Shown here in pieces: positions 41,041 to 49,853 of a DNA stretch of 64,000 nt. The stretch comes from Chryseobacterium ginsenosidimutans. Lineage in GTDB: Bacteria; Bacteroidota; Bacteroidia; Flavobacteriales; Weeksellaceae. Position 1 is the first letter of the stretch. Each line of letters begins with the position of its first letter. The notes beneath the pieces were generated by a model. It ran no database searches. It was not told the DNA's origin and saw only the letters and a program-made list of their open reading frames with translations. The stretch covers positions 3,641,001 through 3,705,000 of the forward strand of contig NZ_JAUSXC010000001.1 of the NCBI RefSeq assembly GCF_030823405.1, written 5' to 3'. The position numbers and the translations under genes are program-made.

Positions 41041-41085
41041 CAAAATTAACATAAGTGCTCTTAAACGATTATGAGCGGAATCATA
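41041..41085 (-). promoter_or_regulatory. Crp/Fnr-type box and -7 box (site 14)
   Basis: TATGAG-CGGA-ATCATA at 41070-41085, 21 bp, then minus-strand TAATTTTG at 41041-41048. Start near 41037, 20 nt before the 201-aa gene. Confidence 0.78.
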
Positions 41086-41133
41086 TCTATTCAACAAATA
41101 TGAATTAATCCTCAGGAAATCCGCAAACAAAAA

Positions 41134-41177
41134 ATTCTGATAAAATCTAAGCTTTCAAACTTTTATTTTATCAGAAT
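41134..41177 (-). terminator. Terminator of the DUF4142 gene
   Basis: ATTCTGATAAAAT / ATTTTATCAGAAT, a 13-bp perfect stem with an 18-nt loop, then six T on the minus strand. Confidence 0.75.
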
Positions 41178-41221
41178 AACTTGACATTTAATTCTTACGT
41201 TTTAACGATAAAATTTAAGAA

Positions 41222-41836
41222 TTATTTTACTGCAGTCTTCGCTTTTTCAGACTCCATTAAATGGTGTTCTAAAGTAGGAAGTGTCTTGCTTGCAAAAGAT
41301 TTCAGTGAAGCTTCTTTGCCACCGGCTGCTTCTTTTTTAAACTCTGCTATATCTTTTTGATGGTCGCTCACCATAAGATCGGTGTACATTTTATCAAACT
41401 CAGCGCCTTTTTTGGCTTTCAGATCATCATATCTCTTTTGTTTTTCGGCATCTAAACCGGTAGGTAAAGTATAACCAGTTTTTGAGGCCCAGTTCTTAAG
41501 TTCATCGTTGGCCTTGCTATGATCTTTTACCATCATTTCGCCCAGTGCTTTTACAGCAGCATTGTTGGCATTACCGGCTGCAAGTTTCCCCATCATTACT
41601 TCCATCATTCCTCCCATTGCTGCTGCATCTGCAAACTTTTTGTCATCACTGCTAAGAGAATCTGCTGAATTGGCATTCCCTGGCGCTGTGACAGAATCAC
41701 CACCAGACACGGTATCAGATGTTACCGCTGCAGGAGCCCCTGTACTGTCTGCAGACCGATCAGTAGCTGTCGTTTGATTTTTTTTGCATGCTACCATAGC
41801 AGCGATTGCCAAAATGGCTAAAATTGGATTTTTCAT
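41222..41836 (-). CDS. DUF4142 lipoprotein
   Basis: A 204-aa protein. Lipoprotein signal (ILAILAIAAMVAC), a Ser/Thr/Ala/Asp-rich linker to about residue 65, then the DUF4142 helical bundle: FADAAAMGGMMEVMMGKLA, VKALGEMMVKDHSKANDELKNWA, MVSDHQKDIAEFKKEA and TLPTLEHHL. DUF4142 is a ferritin-like four-helix family with conserved DH motifs, often stress-linked in Bacteroidota and proteobacteria. An inverted repeat TGCAAT-ATAG-ATTGCA (41869-41884) lies 33 bp upstream of the ATG, with the same N4 spacing as the Crp/Fnr-type sites but different half-sites. Confidence 0.88.
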   Translation of the reverse strand: MKNPILAILAIAAMVACKKNQTTATDRSADSTGAPAAVTSDTVSGGDSVTAPGNANSADSLSSDDKKFADAAAMGGMMEVMMGKLAAGNANNAAVKALGEMMVKDHSKANDELKNWASKTGYTLPTGLDAEKQKRYDDLKAKKGAEFDKMYTDLMVSDHQKDIAEFKKEAAGGKEASLKSFASKTLPTLEHHLMESEKAKTAVK

Positions 41837-41868
41837 AATATAATTTATTTATGTGGTTTATGGTGAAT

Positions 41869-41884
41869 TGCAATATAGATTGCA
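41869..41884 (-). promoter_or_regulatory. Inverted repeat TGCAAT-ATAG-ATTGCA
   Basis: Perfect 6+4+6 palindrome 33 bp upstream of the DUF4142 gene. No TAnnTTTG box at class II distance, so it may be a different operator. Confidence 0.35.
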
Positions 41885-42091
41885 TTATCGTAGCCTCAAC
41901 AATTTATTTGCCAAACTTTTAGCAATTAATCTTATATTTTAGTAAAATCCAGAATAATCATTTAATAAACCCGTAAATAGTCATGAATAATTATAGCCGA
42001 CGGCAATTCCATAATGCCTGAAATGCTTATGGAATAGGTATATTTTTAAAAATTATATTTATTTATCCCGGTTTTTTGGGGAAGATTAGAT

Positions 42092-43279
42092 TTAAACATT
42101 TTGTTCAACAACTTCAACAAACTTTTTGCATAAAATCGACTTGTCATAAACTGTTTCTGCCAATTTTCTGGAATTGTTTCCCATTTCTTCAACTAATCGG
42201 GGATTGCTTTTCAAGTGCAGAACCTTTTCCACAAGTTCCTGTGGCTGATTGGGGTTTACATAAAATCCGCAATTGTATTGTTCAGCAATATCTTTTGTCC
42301 ATCCCGCTGAGTTCACAATAATTGGCTTACCTGCTGACAGGGAATCAAATAATTTGTTCGGCGAATTGGTATACAGAATAGGAAGGTCTAAGAATGAAAT
42401 GATGGATACATCTGAAAAATTTACAATTTCGGAAACGTCTTTCATTGGGAACTTACCTAAAAATTTTACATTTTTAAGGTTATTTTTCTTTACTTCTTCC
42501 TGCAAATCCTTCTCTGTTGATCCGCCTCCTACAAATAAAAACTCTACATCATCCCTGTGATTTAATAATTTGGTAGATTCCACAATAGTTTGAGCACCAT
42601 TCGCAAGACCTAAAGAGCCAAAGTGAACGACTTTAAACGATTCTTTTTTCAGTCCCAGCTTATTAATCAGGTCGTCATTTTTTTCCCTCGGCCAGAATTC
42701 ATCCATTTTGGCCATATTGGGAATCATTGATGTTTTCTCTTTTTTAATATATTTCGTCACCCCTTCCTGCATCCCGTGAGACAGGGCAACAACGTGTGAT
42801 GAATTTTTGTAGATGGTCTTTTCCAGCCAACGGGCTATTTTAATTACCCATCGGTTCGTTATCGCTCCCATCTGAATAGGAACTTCAGGCCACAGATCTC
42901 TTACTTCAAAAATAAAAGGCTTACCCTTGAACCACTTTAAAAGTAAAGCAGGAATTCCTATTGTCAAAGGTGTAGAAGTAGCAATAACCAAATCAATATC
43001 TTTCTGTTTAAATCCTACTACTGAAGATTTGTACATGAATCTCAGAAAAGCTTTCAGTCTTCTTGTAACGCTCATATTCTGATCGTAATCCTCTTTGATA
43101 TAGATCACTTCAATACCATCTATATTAACATTTTTAATATTTTCTGAAAATTTGGAAGAGGAAGTGATCATCGTAACTTTGTGCCCGTTCTTTATAAGCT
43201 CCTGCGCCAGCCAATATGATCTTGTACCTCCCGGCTCCTGAGGAGTCAAAAAATACTGATGTAAGTATAAGATATTCAT
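42092..43279 (-). CDS. GT4-family glycosyltransferase (WbuB-like)
   Basis: A 395-aa GT-B enzyme. N-terminal LYLHQYFLTPQEPGGTRSYWLAQEL start, FIFEVRDLWPEVPI, and C-terminal VVHFGSLGLANGAQT, FVGGGSTEKDL and the E-x7-E region around SLSAGKPIIVNSAGWTKDI, as in WbuB-like N-acetylsugar transferases. Last gene of the leftward EPS operon. It adds a sugar to the lipid-linked repeat unit at the inner membrane; donor unknown. No U-tract terminator follows; a hairpin ATTCCATAA/TTATGGAAT is found at 42006-42035. Confidence 0.9.
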   Translation of the reverse strand: MNILYLHQYFLTPQEPGGTRSYWLAQELIKNGHKVTMITSSSKFSENIKNVNIDGIEVIYIKEDYDQNMSVTRRLKAFLRFMYKSSVVGFKQKDIDLVIATSTPLTIGIPALLLKWFKGKPFIFEVRDLWPEVPIQMGAITNRWVIKIARWLEKTIYKNSSHVVALSHGMQEGVTKYIKKEKTSMIPNMAKMDEFWPREKNDDLINKLGLKKESFKVVHFGSLGLANGAQTIVESTKLLNHRDDVEFLFVGGGSTEKDLQEEVKKNNLKNVKFLGKFPMKDVSEIVNFSDVSIISFLDLPILYTNSPNKLFDSLSAGKPIIVNSAGWTKDIAEQYNCGFYVNPNQPQELVEKVLHLKSNPRLVEEMGNNSRKLAETVYDKSILCKKFVEVVEQNV

Positions 43280-43286
43280 TACTATT

Positions 43287-44414
43287 TTATTTTGTGTATA
43301 ATTGGTGATAGGTTTCAGCTATTCTTTTCCAGTCATGATTTCTGGAGAACTTTTCAGTACTAAAGTTGTATTGATTATAATTGGATATCAGACGCTCTAC
43401 TTTATGCTGAATCTCCTCTACTGATGTATTTTCTACTTTTTCTCCTATAGGATCATCGTAAAAACCGTCTATCCCTTCGTTTTGTGTGTATAAAATCGGC
43501 AGTCCCTGCAATAGAGCTTCCATATAGACCAGCCCAAATGTTTCTGCTTTAGAAGGCATCGTGAAAATATCACTCTGCTCATAGTACATTTTCAGTTGTT
43601 GCAAGTCGTATATTTTTCCGACATAATTGAAAGATTCATCGTCCTTAATGGAATTCAGAATATTCTTTTCGTCATTTCCTCCTCCTCCGATAAGTGTTAA
43701 CTTAACCATATTCTCATTTTTCCGATTCAAATTCTTGACTGCATTGATGAGGTTGATTACATTTTTTCCCTTATCAAATTTTCCTATATAAAGTAACTGG
43801 ATGGTCGTGTTATTGCCGATATTCTTTCTTTGTAAAACCTTTGATTCTATCCAATACGGGTCTACTCCATTGGGAATCACGACTACTTTTTTCTCTGTTT
43901 CGCTAATAATTGAAGCTAAACGAGGGTCTTCAAGCATTCTTTTTTTATAGACTGCAGAGATCGTTATGATTTTATCTGCAGCCAGCAGTATTTTTTTACC
44001 GTAACTTCTTTCGTGCAGGAAGTATTTCAGAAACAAATTCAAATCTGTGTTTCGTACTGCAACTATGTATGGTATCTTATATTTTTTATGAAGCTCATAC
44101 GCAACTCCTCCGTCACTATACCATGTGTGGGCATGGATAAATTTAATCTTTGACAGGTCTACTTTTGCTTCTATATCCTGCACTATCTTTTTTATCTTCT
44201 GCTGGTAGAAAATGCGGTCTGTATATTTTGATAAAATATGACTGTAGATAATCTGAGACCCGTTATTTTTTAAATCTATTCCGTTCTTTCCTATTCTGGA
44301 TGCTTCCCTGACAGGATTATAAATAGTCTGTTCAAGACTAAGATGATCCAGTTCTCTAATTAAATTTTTATAAACAGCAGATCCCGAGTAATCGTTTGTG
44401 ATATGAAGTATCAT
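43287..44414 (-). CDS. GT4-family glycosyltransferase
   Basis: A 375-aa GT-B enzyme. HAHTWYSDGGVAYELHKKYKIPYIVAVRNTDLN in the acceptor domain, and IPNGVDPYW, LLYIGKFDKGKNVINLI, GGGGNDEKNIL and MPSKAETFGLVYMEAL (E-x7-E) in the donor domain. Its start codon overlaps the stop of the 60-codon chimeric ORF (TAATG). The start (MILHITNDYSGSAVYKN) is echoed by that ORF. Retaining transferase, donor unknown. Confidence 0.9.
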   Translation of the reverse strand: MILHITNDYSGSAVYKNLIRELDHLSLEQTIYNPVREASRIGKNGIDLKNNGSQIIYSHILSKYTDRIFYQQKIKKIVQDIEAKVDLSKIKFIHAHTWYSDGGVAYELHKKYKIPYIVAVRNTDLNLFLKYFLHERSYGKKILLAADKIITISAVYKKRMLEDPRLASIISETEKKVVVIPNGVDPYWIESKVLQRKNIGNNTTIQLLYIGKFDKGKNVINLINAVKNLNRKNENMVKLTLIGGGGNDEKNILNSIKDDESFNYVGKIYDLQQLKMYYEQSDIFTMPSKAETFGLVYMEALLQGLPILYTQNEGIDGFYDDPIGEKVENTSVEEIQHKVERLISNYNQYNFSTEKFSRNHDWKRIAETYHQLYTK

Positions 44415-44596
44415 TAATGGTAAATTGAATTAAACTGTAACTCTAAAACTGAATTGCTTATTCTATAATCTGTCAAATTTTGGTATTTATCATGTGGTGA
44501 ATTGTACAAAACCCCACTTGCGCTCTGATTATCAAGTCTTCTAATATTTTTATAAGTAGTAGTTCCTGTGCAATCGTTTGTAGTATGAGGTATCAT
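44414..44596 (-). CDS. 60-codon chimeric ORF, a duplication scar
   Basis: The first part (MIPHTTNDCTGTTTYKN) copies the start of the downstream glycosyltransferase, and the last part (LELQFNSIYH) copies the end of the upstream secreted protein, with a middle piece (SASGVLYN) like that protein's RSASGVSYY. The DNA of the junctions is also repeated: 44411-44470 resembles 44593-44655. So a tandem copy of the gene junction was made and then trimmed by deletion. The start and stop overlap both neighbours by TAATG, so translation can still pass through. Probably not functional. Confidence 0.55.
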   Translation of the reverse strand: MIPHTTNDCTGTTTYKNIRRLDNQSASGVLYNSPHDKYQNLTDYRISNSVLELQFNSIYH

Positions 44597-45699
44597 TAAG
44601 GGTAAATTGAATTAAACTGTAACTCTAAACCCGAATTATCTATTCTATTCTGGTAATTTGTCAAACTTTTCTCAAATAAAGGATACAAACTCTTATCATA
44701 ATAAATGAGTTTCATCCAGCCATCTGATATTCTCCAGCCTGTATTTTTTACAGTTGGATCCGTAGTTCCATCTACATTATCTGCAATACTGTCTGTTTTT
44801 AAAATTTTAAGCTTTAAAGTATTAGCTAAATAACTAAAATCAAAATCTTTCCAATTCGCATTATTCAATTCTCTAGCCTTAATTAAATATAGCACAACAT
44901 GATTGCCATGTGAAACATCCTGAACAACAGGTTTATAATTTTTTATTGCCTGCAATGCCTTACAGAATTTATCAGGATATGTACTGTTCCATGTGTAGTA
45001 CGAAACCCCACTTGCGCTTCGGTTGACAACCAAAGCTTTTTTTAGTTCCTGATCGAATTGATTAACAAATGTAGAATAGGTATCTTTACTGGAGGCATCA
45101 TACTTCATTAAGTATAAAGCAACAATAGCCCAATTTGCCCCTGTATGTAATCTCTGGTGGAATAACATTGAATAATCGTCATACTTACTAAAACTTCTGG
45201 CTTTCCACTTATTAAAAGAATATTTTAAGCCACTTTTTATTAAAGGCTGATAATTTGTATATAAATTATTTTTTGCTAATATATCCAGAAACTCACCGAT
45301 GTATCTAAAAAAATATCCTTCAGAAATAAGATGTTCCTGACCATTAACCGTCGCATTTTGATTATTTTTTCCAACATTCATCACCCAAACATTTTTTTGG
45401 TAGGCTGAATTGGAATTGGTATCAATCAAAATCGGTTTTATGATGGAAATATTATTATCGATGTATTTCTTATCTTTTGTTTTCAGATACATATTATTAT
45501 TGGCATTAATAAAATATCCTAATGCCATAAAATCATATGTATTTTTACTCTTTGACGAAACCCCCATTTTTTGTAAACCAAAATTTTTAGAGGTGCCTAG
45601 ATCTGCATTATAATTAGCTATCCTATTTTGTTGACCAAAGGATAAACTACTAAAAAGTAAAACAAAACTAAATTTTATTAATTCACTTAAAAACCTCAT
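44596..45699 (-). CDS. Secreted protein of the EPS locus, possibly polysaccharide-acting
   Basis: A 367-aa protein with a signal peptide (FSFVLLFSSLSFGQ). The rest is rich in aromatic residues and in paired helices (YDFMALGYFINANNNMYLKTKDKKYIDNN, SEGYFFRYIGEFLDILAKNN, GANWAIVALYLMKYD, SHGNHVVLYLIKAREL), which could form an alpha/alpha toroid as in polysaccharide lyases or C5-epimerases. Candidate catalytic residues (H of FHQRLHTG, H of SHGNH) cannot be confirmed. It overlaps the upstream glycosyltransferase by 17 nt. A role in cutting or modifying the polymer in the periplasm is inference. Confidence 0.6.
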   Translation of the reverse strand: MRFLSELIKFSFVLLFSSLSFGQQNRIANYNADLGTSKNFGLQKMGVSSKSKNTYDFMALGYFINANNNMYLKTKDKKYIDNNISIIKPILIDTNSNSAYQKNVWVMNVGKNNQNATVNGQEHLISEGYFFRYIGEFLDILAKNNLYTNYQPLIKSGLKYSFNKWKARSFSKYDDYSMLFHQRLHTGANWAIVALYLMKYDASSKDTYSTFVNQFDQELKKALVVNRSASGVSYYTWNSTYPDKFCKALQAIKNYKPVVQDVSHGNHVVLYLIKARELNNANWKDFDFSYLANTLKLKILKTDSIADNVDGTTDPTVKNTGWRISDGWMKLIYYDKSLYPLFEKSLTNYQNRIDNSGLELQFNSIYP

Positions 45700-46603
45700 A
45701 ATTATTTAAATTATAATTTTTAATTAGATTATACAGTTGAACATCATTGCCTCCATGTTGAACATTTTGTTCACTCAATTTGAAAAATGATTTTTTATTT
45801 TCAATAGGAATTAAGTTTGAAAAATAATTTGATTTAACAGTTTTAGTTTTATTTATCTGTGCCATTACGTTTAACCAAACATCATCAGCCATAAAACATT
45901 GTTCTTTAATAGTTTTTTTATTTAACACTTCTTTATTAAAAAAACTAGCCTTATATAATGTCCCACCGCCACTAGTGTGGAATAAATCAAAAGTCGGTCC
46001 AGAAATACCAAATACTTTTTGCCATTTAGCATATTTACTTATTTTCCCATCCTCTTCTCTTAACACCTTATGTGCTCTATGACAACAAATTGTATCAGGA
46101 AATTCATTATGCAGAGAAATTAAATCTTCAATAATATTAGAGGGATAAAAAATATCATCATCTATAGTTATGATAAGATCATCAGGATATTCTTGAAATG
46201 CATAATAATACTTTTTATGTGACCTCAAATCGTCATCAACAAAATTAATCTCAATTTGATTATTATGATAATATTTCAACAATTTTTTTGGGATATCATT
46301 CATCTCATTGGGAAATTGTTCTTTTGATAACCAAAGTATTATTTTATTTGGTAGTAAAGTTTGTCTTAGCATACATTCTATTACTATCCATATTTTTGAT
46401 ATTCTTTCTGGAAAAGTAGTAATTGATACTATAATATTCTGCCCATTTTTAGCAGGTAATAATACATCTTTTTTTGATTTATCTAAATAAAACGGAAGAA
46501 TTAAGTTACTAAGCTTTCGAAGCGAAAATCTCAGCAAAGATTCATATTTACTATCTTTCCTTCGAAATGATGAATAATAACTATCTAACTTGTTTAGTAA
46601 CAT
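45683..46603 (-). CDS. GT2-like glycosyltransferase
   Basis: A 306-aa protein. IIVSITTFPERISKIWIVIECMLRQTLLPNKIILWLS opens the nucleotide-binding fold, and DDLIITIDDDIFYPSNII supplies the DxD-type metal site (DDD), followed by HTSGGGTLYK and DDVWLNVMA. This fits the GT2-like family often found in capsule loci. It overlaps the upstream polymerase by 23 nt and the downstream gene by 17 nt. Unusually AT-rich, like the two membrane genes upstream. Confidence 0.8.
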   Translation of the reverse strand: MLLNKLDSYYSSFRRKDSKYESLLRFSLRKLSNLILPFYLDKSKKDVLLPAKNGQNIIVSITTFPERISKIWIVIECMLRQTLLPNKIILWLSKEQFPNEMNDIPKKLLKYYHNNQIEINFVDDDLRSHKKYYYAFQEYPDDLIITIDDDIFYPSNIIEDLISLHNEFPDTICCHRAHKVLREEDGKISKYAKWQKVFGISGPTFDLFHTSGGGTLYKASFFNKEVLNKKTIKEQCFMADDVWLNVMAQINKTKTVKSNYFSNLIPIENKKSFFKLSEQNVQHGGNDVQLYNLIKNYNLNNYEVFK

Positions 46604-47792
46604 AAGGTATTTTAGCTGTTTTAAATTGAATAGAAAATGAATATAATGTAGCTAAAAAGATCCATAAGTATGGATTGCTTAAATAGACACTATTAATAGT
46701 ATGTGATATTGGAAAAATGACTAATGATGTAACAAAAATGTAATGCAAATAATTTTTTTTCCTTTTTTCAAATAAGTGCTTTACCGAAAAGGAATAGTAT
46801 AATAAAGCTAAAAATAATAAAAAAACAATTAAACCATATTGAGAAATTAATTCTATAAATATATTATGTGGTGCCACTACATTACTAGTAGTATATAATA
46901 CAGCTTCATCACTAAAGTTACTTGCTCCAACACCAACAAACTTGGAATCAATAAACATCTGTAAGCCAATATTTATCATTTCTTCTCTAGTATTATCTTC
47001 TAAACCTTTTGATAATAGTCTTGTTTGTAAATAAGTAAATTTGTCACTTTGGAAAATATAATATATACCTCCTGTAAGTAAAAAAGAACTCACAGCTATA
47101 ATTACAACTTTTTTATTGATAGAATTTGATGAATAAAAAATTATATAAATCAGCAATGAAATAATTAAACATATGAAGGCACCTCTACTACCATTCATTA
47201 AAACTATATAAAAAATTAACAATATAATTGTAAAAACGATAAATTTTCTTTTTAACACACTTAAACAAGCAATTAAAAAAGGAAAAGAAATAGAGATTAT
47301 ATAATTATATAAATTATAATTACCATATGTGATTGCAGCATAGATTTTTTCAGTTCCGACTCCTCCAATAAGTGTATCATCACCAAACTTTGAATTTGGC
47401 AAATGAATATTATATGAGATTTCTATTAAAGCAATTGGTATAGTTAGAACTAAATAAATTAACCACGATTTTAATAAGTATGCGCTTTTTCTATTATAGC
47501 TGAAGTTTACTATTTCTATAAAAATTACACAATTTATTAGAGAATAACAAAAATCCTTAAATGCATTTACTGAATTTTCTGTTAAAAAAAGCATAGAAAT
47601 TATACAGTCAAGACAATAAATAAAAAAAAATGCTACAATTATTTTATTATTTAATATTTCTTTGTGAAAATTTTTAATTAAAACTGGTAAAAAAATTATG
47701 GCTAAAACTCTTGGGACTTGGAGCATTCCTCCAAATAATCCGAAGATTTGAGATACTATTAGTATAAAAGGTATATAATTTTTAATTTTCAT
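46581..47792 (-). CDS. wzy: O-antigen polymerase/ligase-like membrane protein (Wzy)
   Basis: A 403-aa protein with about 11 membrane helices and a large outer loop (about 225-310: FTYLQTRLLSKGLEDNTREEMINIG... APHNIFIELISQYGL). The NGSRGAFI and HNIFIELISQYG segments are typical of the Wzy/WaaL O-antigen ligase-like family. In this locus it should join lipid-linked repeats in the periplasm. Strongly AT-rich. Follows the flippase by 39 bp. Confidence 0.8.
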   Translation of the reverse strand: MKIKNYIPFILIVSQIFGLFGGMLQVPRVLAIIFLPVLIKNFHKEILNNKIIVAFFFIYCLDCIISMLFLTENSVNAFKDFCYSLINCVIFIEIVNFSYNRKSAYLLKSWLIYLVLTIPIALIEISYNIHLPNSKFGDDTLIGGVGTEKIYAAITYGNYNLYNYIISISFPFLIACLSVLKRKFIVFTIILLIFYIVLMNGSRGAFICLIISLLIYIIFYSSNSINKKVVIIAVSSFLLTGGIYYIFQSDKFTYLQTRLLSKGLEDNTREEMINIGLQMFIDSKFVGVGASNFSDEAVLYTTSNVVAPHNIFIELISQYGLIVFLLFLALLYYSFSVKHLFEKRKKNYLHYIFVTSLVIFPISHTINSVYLSNPYLWIFLATLYSFSIQFKTAKIPYVTKQVR

Positions 47793-47831
47793 TTTATTAT
47801 ATTAAGTATATCTTTAGTAATTAACAACAAT

Positions 47832-49289
47832 TTAATTTTTTAAAGAATTAACACTTTCTTTTATTTTCTTGAACATTAAAACTAAAAATATCGAACTTAT
47901 TATTAGTGATTTAAAAACTAAACTTAAATACTTATTTAAAATAATCGAATCAATAAAAACATTAACAAAACTATGCATTAAGACAACAAGAATAGTACAT
48001 AATATAATAGGATATTTAATTGAATTTATAAGATCAATTGATCTTATGTTTTGTATTATAACTTTTATAACTATTTCTCTGTAGAAAAATAATGTAAAGA
48101 TTGAGTATAAAGCTTGTGAAATTGCTATACCCTTCATTCCCCAAAAGTAACCACCTATCAATATAAATAATGGATTTAATATAAGTCTGAATTGTGTCCA
48201 TTTAAATCCTAAATCAGTTCTTCCTGTAGAAATAACCAATATAACACTAGCACAATTAATAATTGATGAGAATATACCCCATATACATAGTATACTTAAT
48301 AAATTATTGTAGATAATATAATCCTTTCCATAAAAAATATACAGTACCTCTTTGTCACAAGCAATAATTATACTATAAATTAGAATATTAATTATTGAAA
48401 TTAATTGTATTATAATTAAATATTTATTTTTAAACTCTGAAGTTTCTGGTTTTATTTTAGCAAAATACGGAACAGTAACCTTTGTAACTATCTGGTTAAC
48501 AGAACTGTAAATTCGCAACACTAGCGTTTTAACGATAGAGTATACTCCCATTTCTGACATCGGCAATATTTTACCTAATATTAAAACATCTATTTGAGAA
48601 GCAATATAATCTAGTATTTGCGCTCCTGTATGATAGAAACCAATTTTATATAGATGTTTAGTCTCTTTTATATTTAGACAAAAAATTAATGGGTGACTTT
48701 TATAACCTAATATGAAATTTAAAATACTATTTATAAATGAGGATGTTAATAAAGATAAAATTAAACTCCATATTCCATATCCATTCAATGCTAATATAAT
48801 TGCAACAAATAATGATGTAGTCTCACTTAAAATTTTTATTATAGCTAATTCTCTAAATTTAAATTCTTTTTGTTTAAATACCGAAAACTGCCTACCTACA
48901 GAAGAAATAATTATATCTAATCCCATTATTGGAATTAATGTATTCAATTCATCATGTTCATAAAAATTGGCAAATAAAGGACTAGATAATGATATAAGCA
49001 AATATAAAATTATAGCTAATATAGAACCGCCCCAATATAAACTACTATACTCCCTTTTAGTTATATGTTTTTGTGATAATAAAGACGTCGAAATACCTAA
49101 TTCTGCGAATATATTTGTAAATCCCAATACAAATAGAACAATTGCCACTAAACCAAAGTCAGATTTATTTAAGTAACGTGTTAAAATTGAAATCCGTAGT
49201 AAATATATGATACTAACAACTATAAATGAAATAGTAGTCCAAATGGTACCACCTAATAGTCCATTATTCGTTTTAAAGTTTAGTTTCAT
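47832..49289 (-). CDS. wzx: Polysaccharide flippase, MOP superfamily (Wzx)
   Basis: A 485-aa protein with about 12-14 membrane helices. The N-terminal TISFIVVSIIYLLRISILTRYLNKSDFGLVAIVLFVLGF is characteristic of WzxC-type lipopolysaccharide flippases, with GISTSLLSQK next. It moves undecaprenyl-linked repeat units across the inner membrane. Overlaps the acetyltransferase by 17 nt. AT-rich. Confidence 0.9.
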   Translation of the reverse strand: MKLNFKTNNGLLGGTIWTTISFIVVSIIYLLRISILTRYLNKSDFGLVAIVLFVLGFTNIFAELGISTSLLSQKHITKREYSSLYWGGSILAIILYLLISLSSPLFANFYEHDELNTLIPIMGLDIIISSVGRQFSVFKQKEFKFRELAIIKILSETTSLFVAIILALNGYGIWSLILSLLTSSFINSILNFILGYKSHPLIFCLNIKETKHLYKIGFYHTGAQILDYIASQIDVLILGKILPMSEMGVYSIVKTLVLRIYSSVNQIVTKVTVPYFAKIKPETSEFKNKYLIIIQLISIINILIYSIIIACDKEVLYIFYGKDYIIYNNLLSILCIWGIFSSIINCASVILVISTGRTDLGFKWTQFRLILNPLFILIGGYFWGMKGIAISQALYSIFTLFFYREIVIKVIIQNIRSIDLINSIKYPIILCTILVVLMHSFVNVFIDSIILNKYLSLVFKSLIISSIFLVLMFKKIKESVNSLKN

Positions 49290-49845
49290 TTCTTGTTCTA
49301 ATTAATCTTGAGGGATTTCCTCCAACAATTGAATAAGATGGAAAATCTTTTGTTAACACTGTTCGAGCCCCAACAATAGATCCTATTTTTATAATTCTTC
49401 CAGGAGTAAATAATGCTTCTCGCCCTATCCAAACATCATCTTCTATTATTGTTTGTAGCTTTTCTAAATGACCCTGAAACATCATAGGAATTTCAATTGA
49501 ATCAAATTTATGATTGGCATCTAAAATGTAACATTCAGGTCCCATCATTACATTCTTACCTATTTGTATATTAGAAGGTACTCGGCAATTAACTCCGATT
49601 CCTGAATTGTCACCTATAATTACTTCAAAGCCACTTCCAAAATCTGCACCTTTTTCGATATTAACATTTTTACCGCACTCTTTAAAAATATTTTTGCAGC
49701 AATAATATCTACATTTCTTTGACAAATTACCAAATAGCATATTTGTAGACATAGGTAAATGTTTAAATATCAATTTATATAAAAATAAATAAAATATTTT
49801 TTTTACATTATTCCTATTTTTATGTAATAAACTAAGTAATTTCAT
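49273..49845 (-). CDS. Left-handed beta-helix O-acetyltransferase
   Basis: A 190-aa hexapeptide-repeat protein: (V/I)-G-x-x-x-x repeats such as VIIGDNSGIGVNCRVPSNIQIGKNVMMGPEC and IEDDVWIGREALFTPGRIIKIGSIVGARTVLTKD, with IVGGNPSRLIR at the end, as in the maltose/serine acetyltransferase group. Likely acetylates a sugar of the repeat unit. The first 30 residues are basic and helical. Confidence 0.88.
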   Translation of the reverse strand: MKLLSLLHKNRNNVKKIFYLFLYKLIFKHLPMSTNMLFGNLSKKCRYYCCKNIFKECGKNVNIEKGADFGSGFEVIIGDNSGIGVNCRVPSNIQIGKNVMMGPECYILDANHKFDSIEIPMMFQGHLEKLQTIIEDDVWIGREALFTPGRIIKIGSIVGARTVLTKDFPSYSIVGGNPSRLIRTRNETKL

Positions 49846-49853
49846 AATATTTT

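Noticed and set aside
42006-42035. Intrinsic terminator of the EPS operon
   Set aside because: The hairpin ATTCCATAA/TTATGGAAT is perfect, but no T run follows on the minus strand, so I do not call it a terminator.
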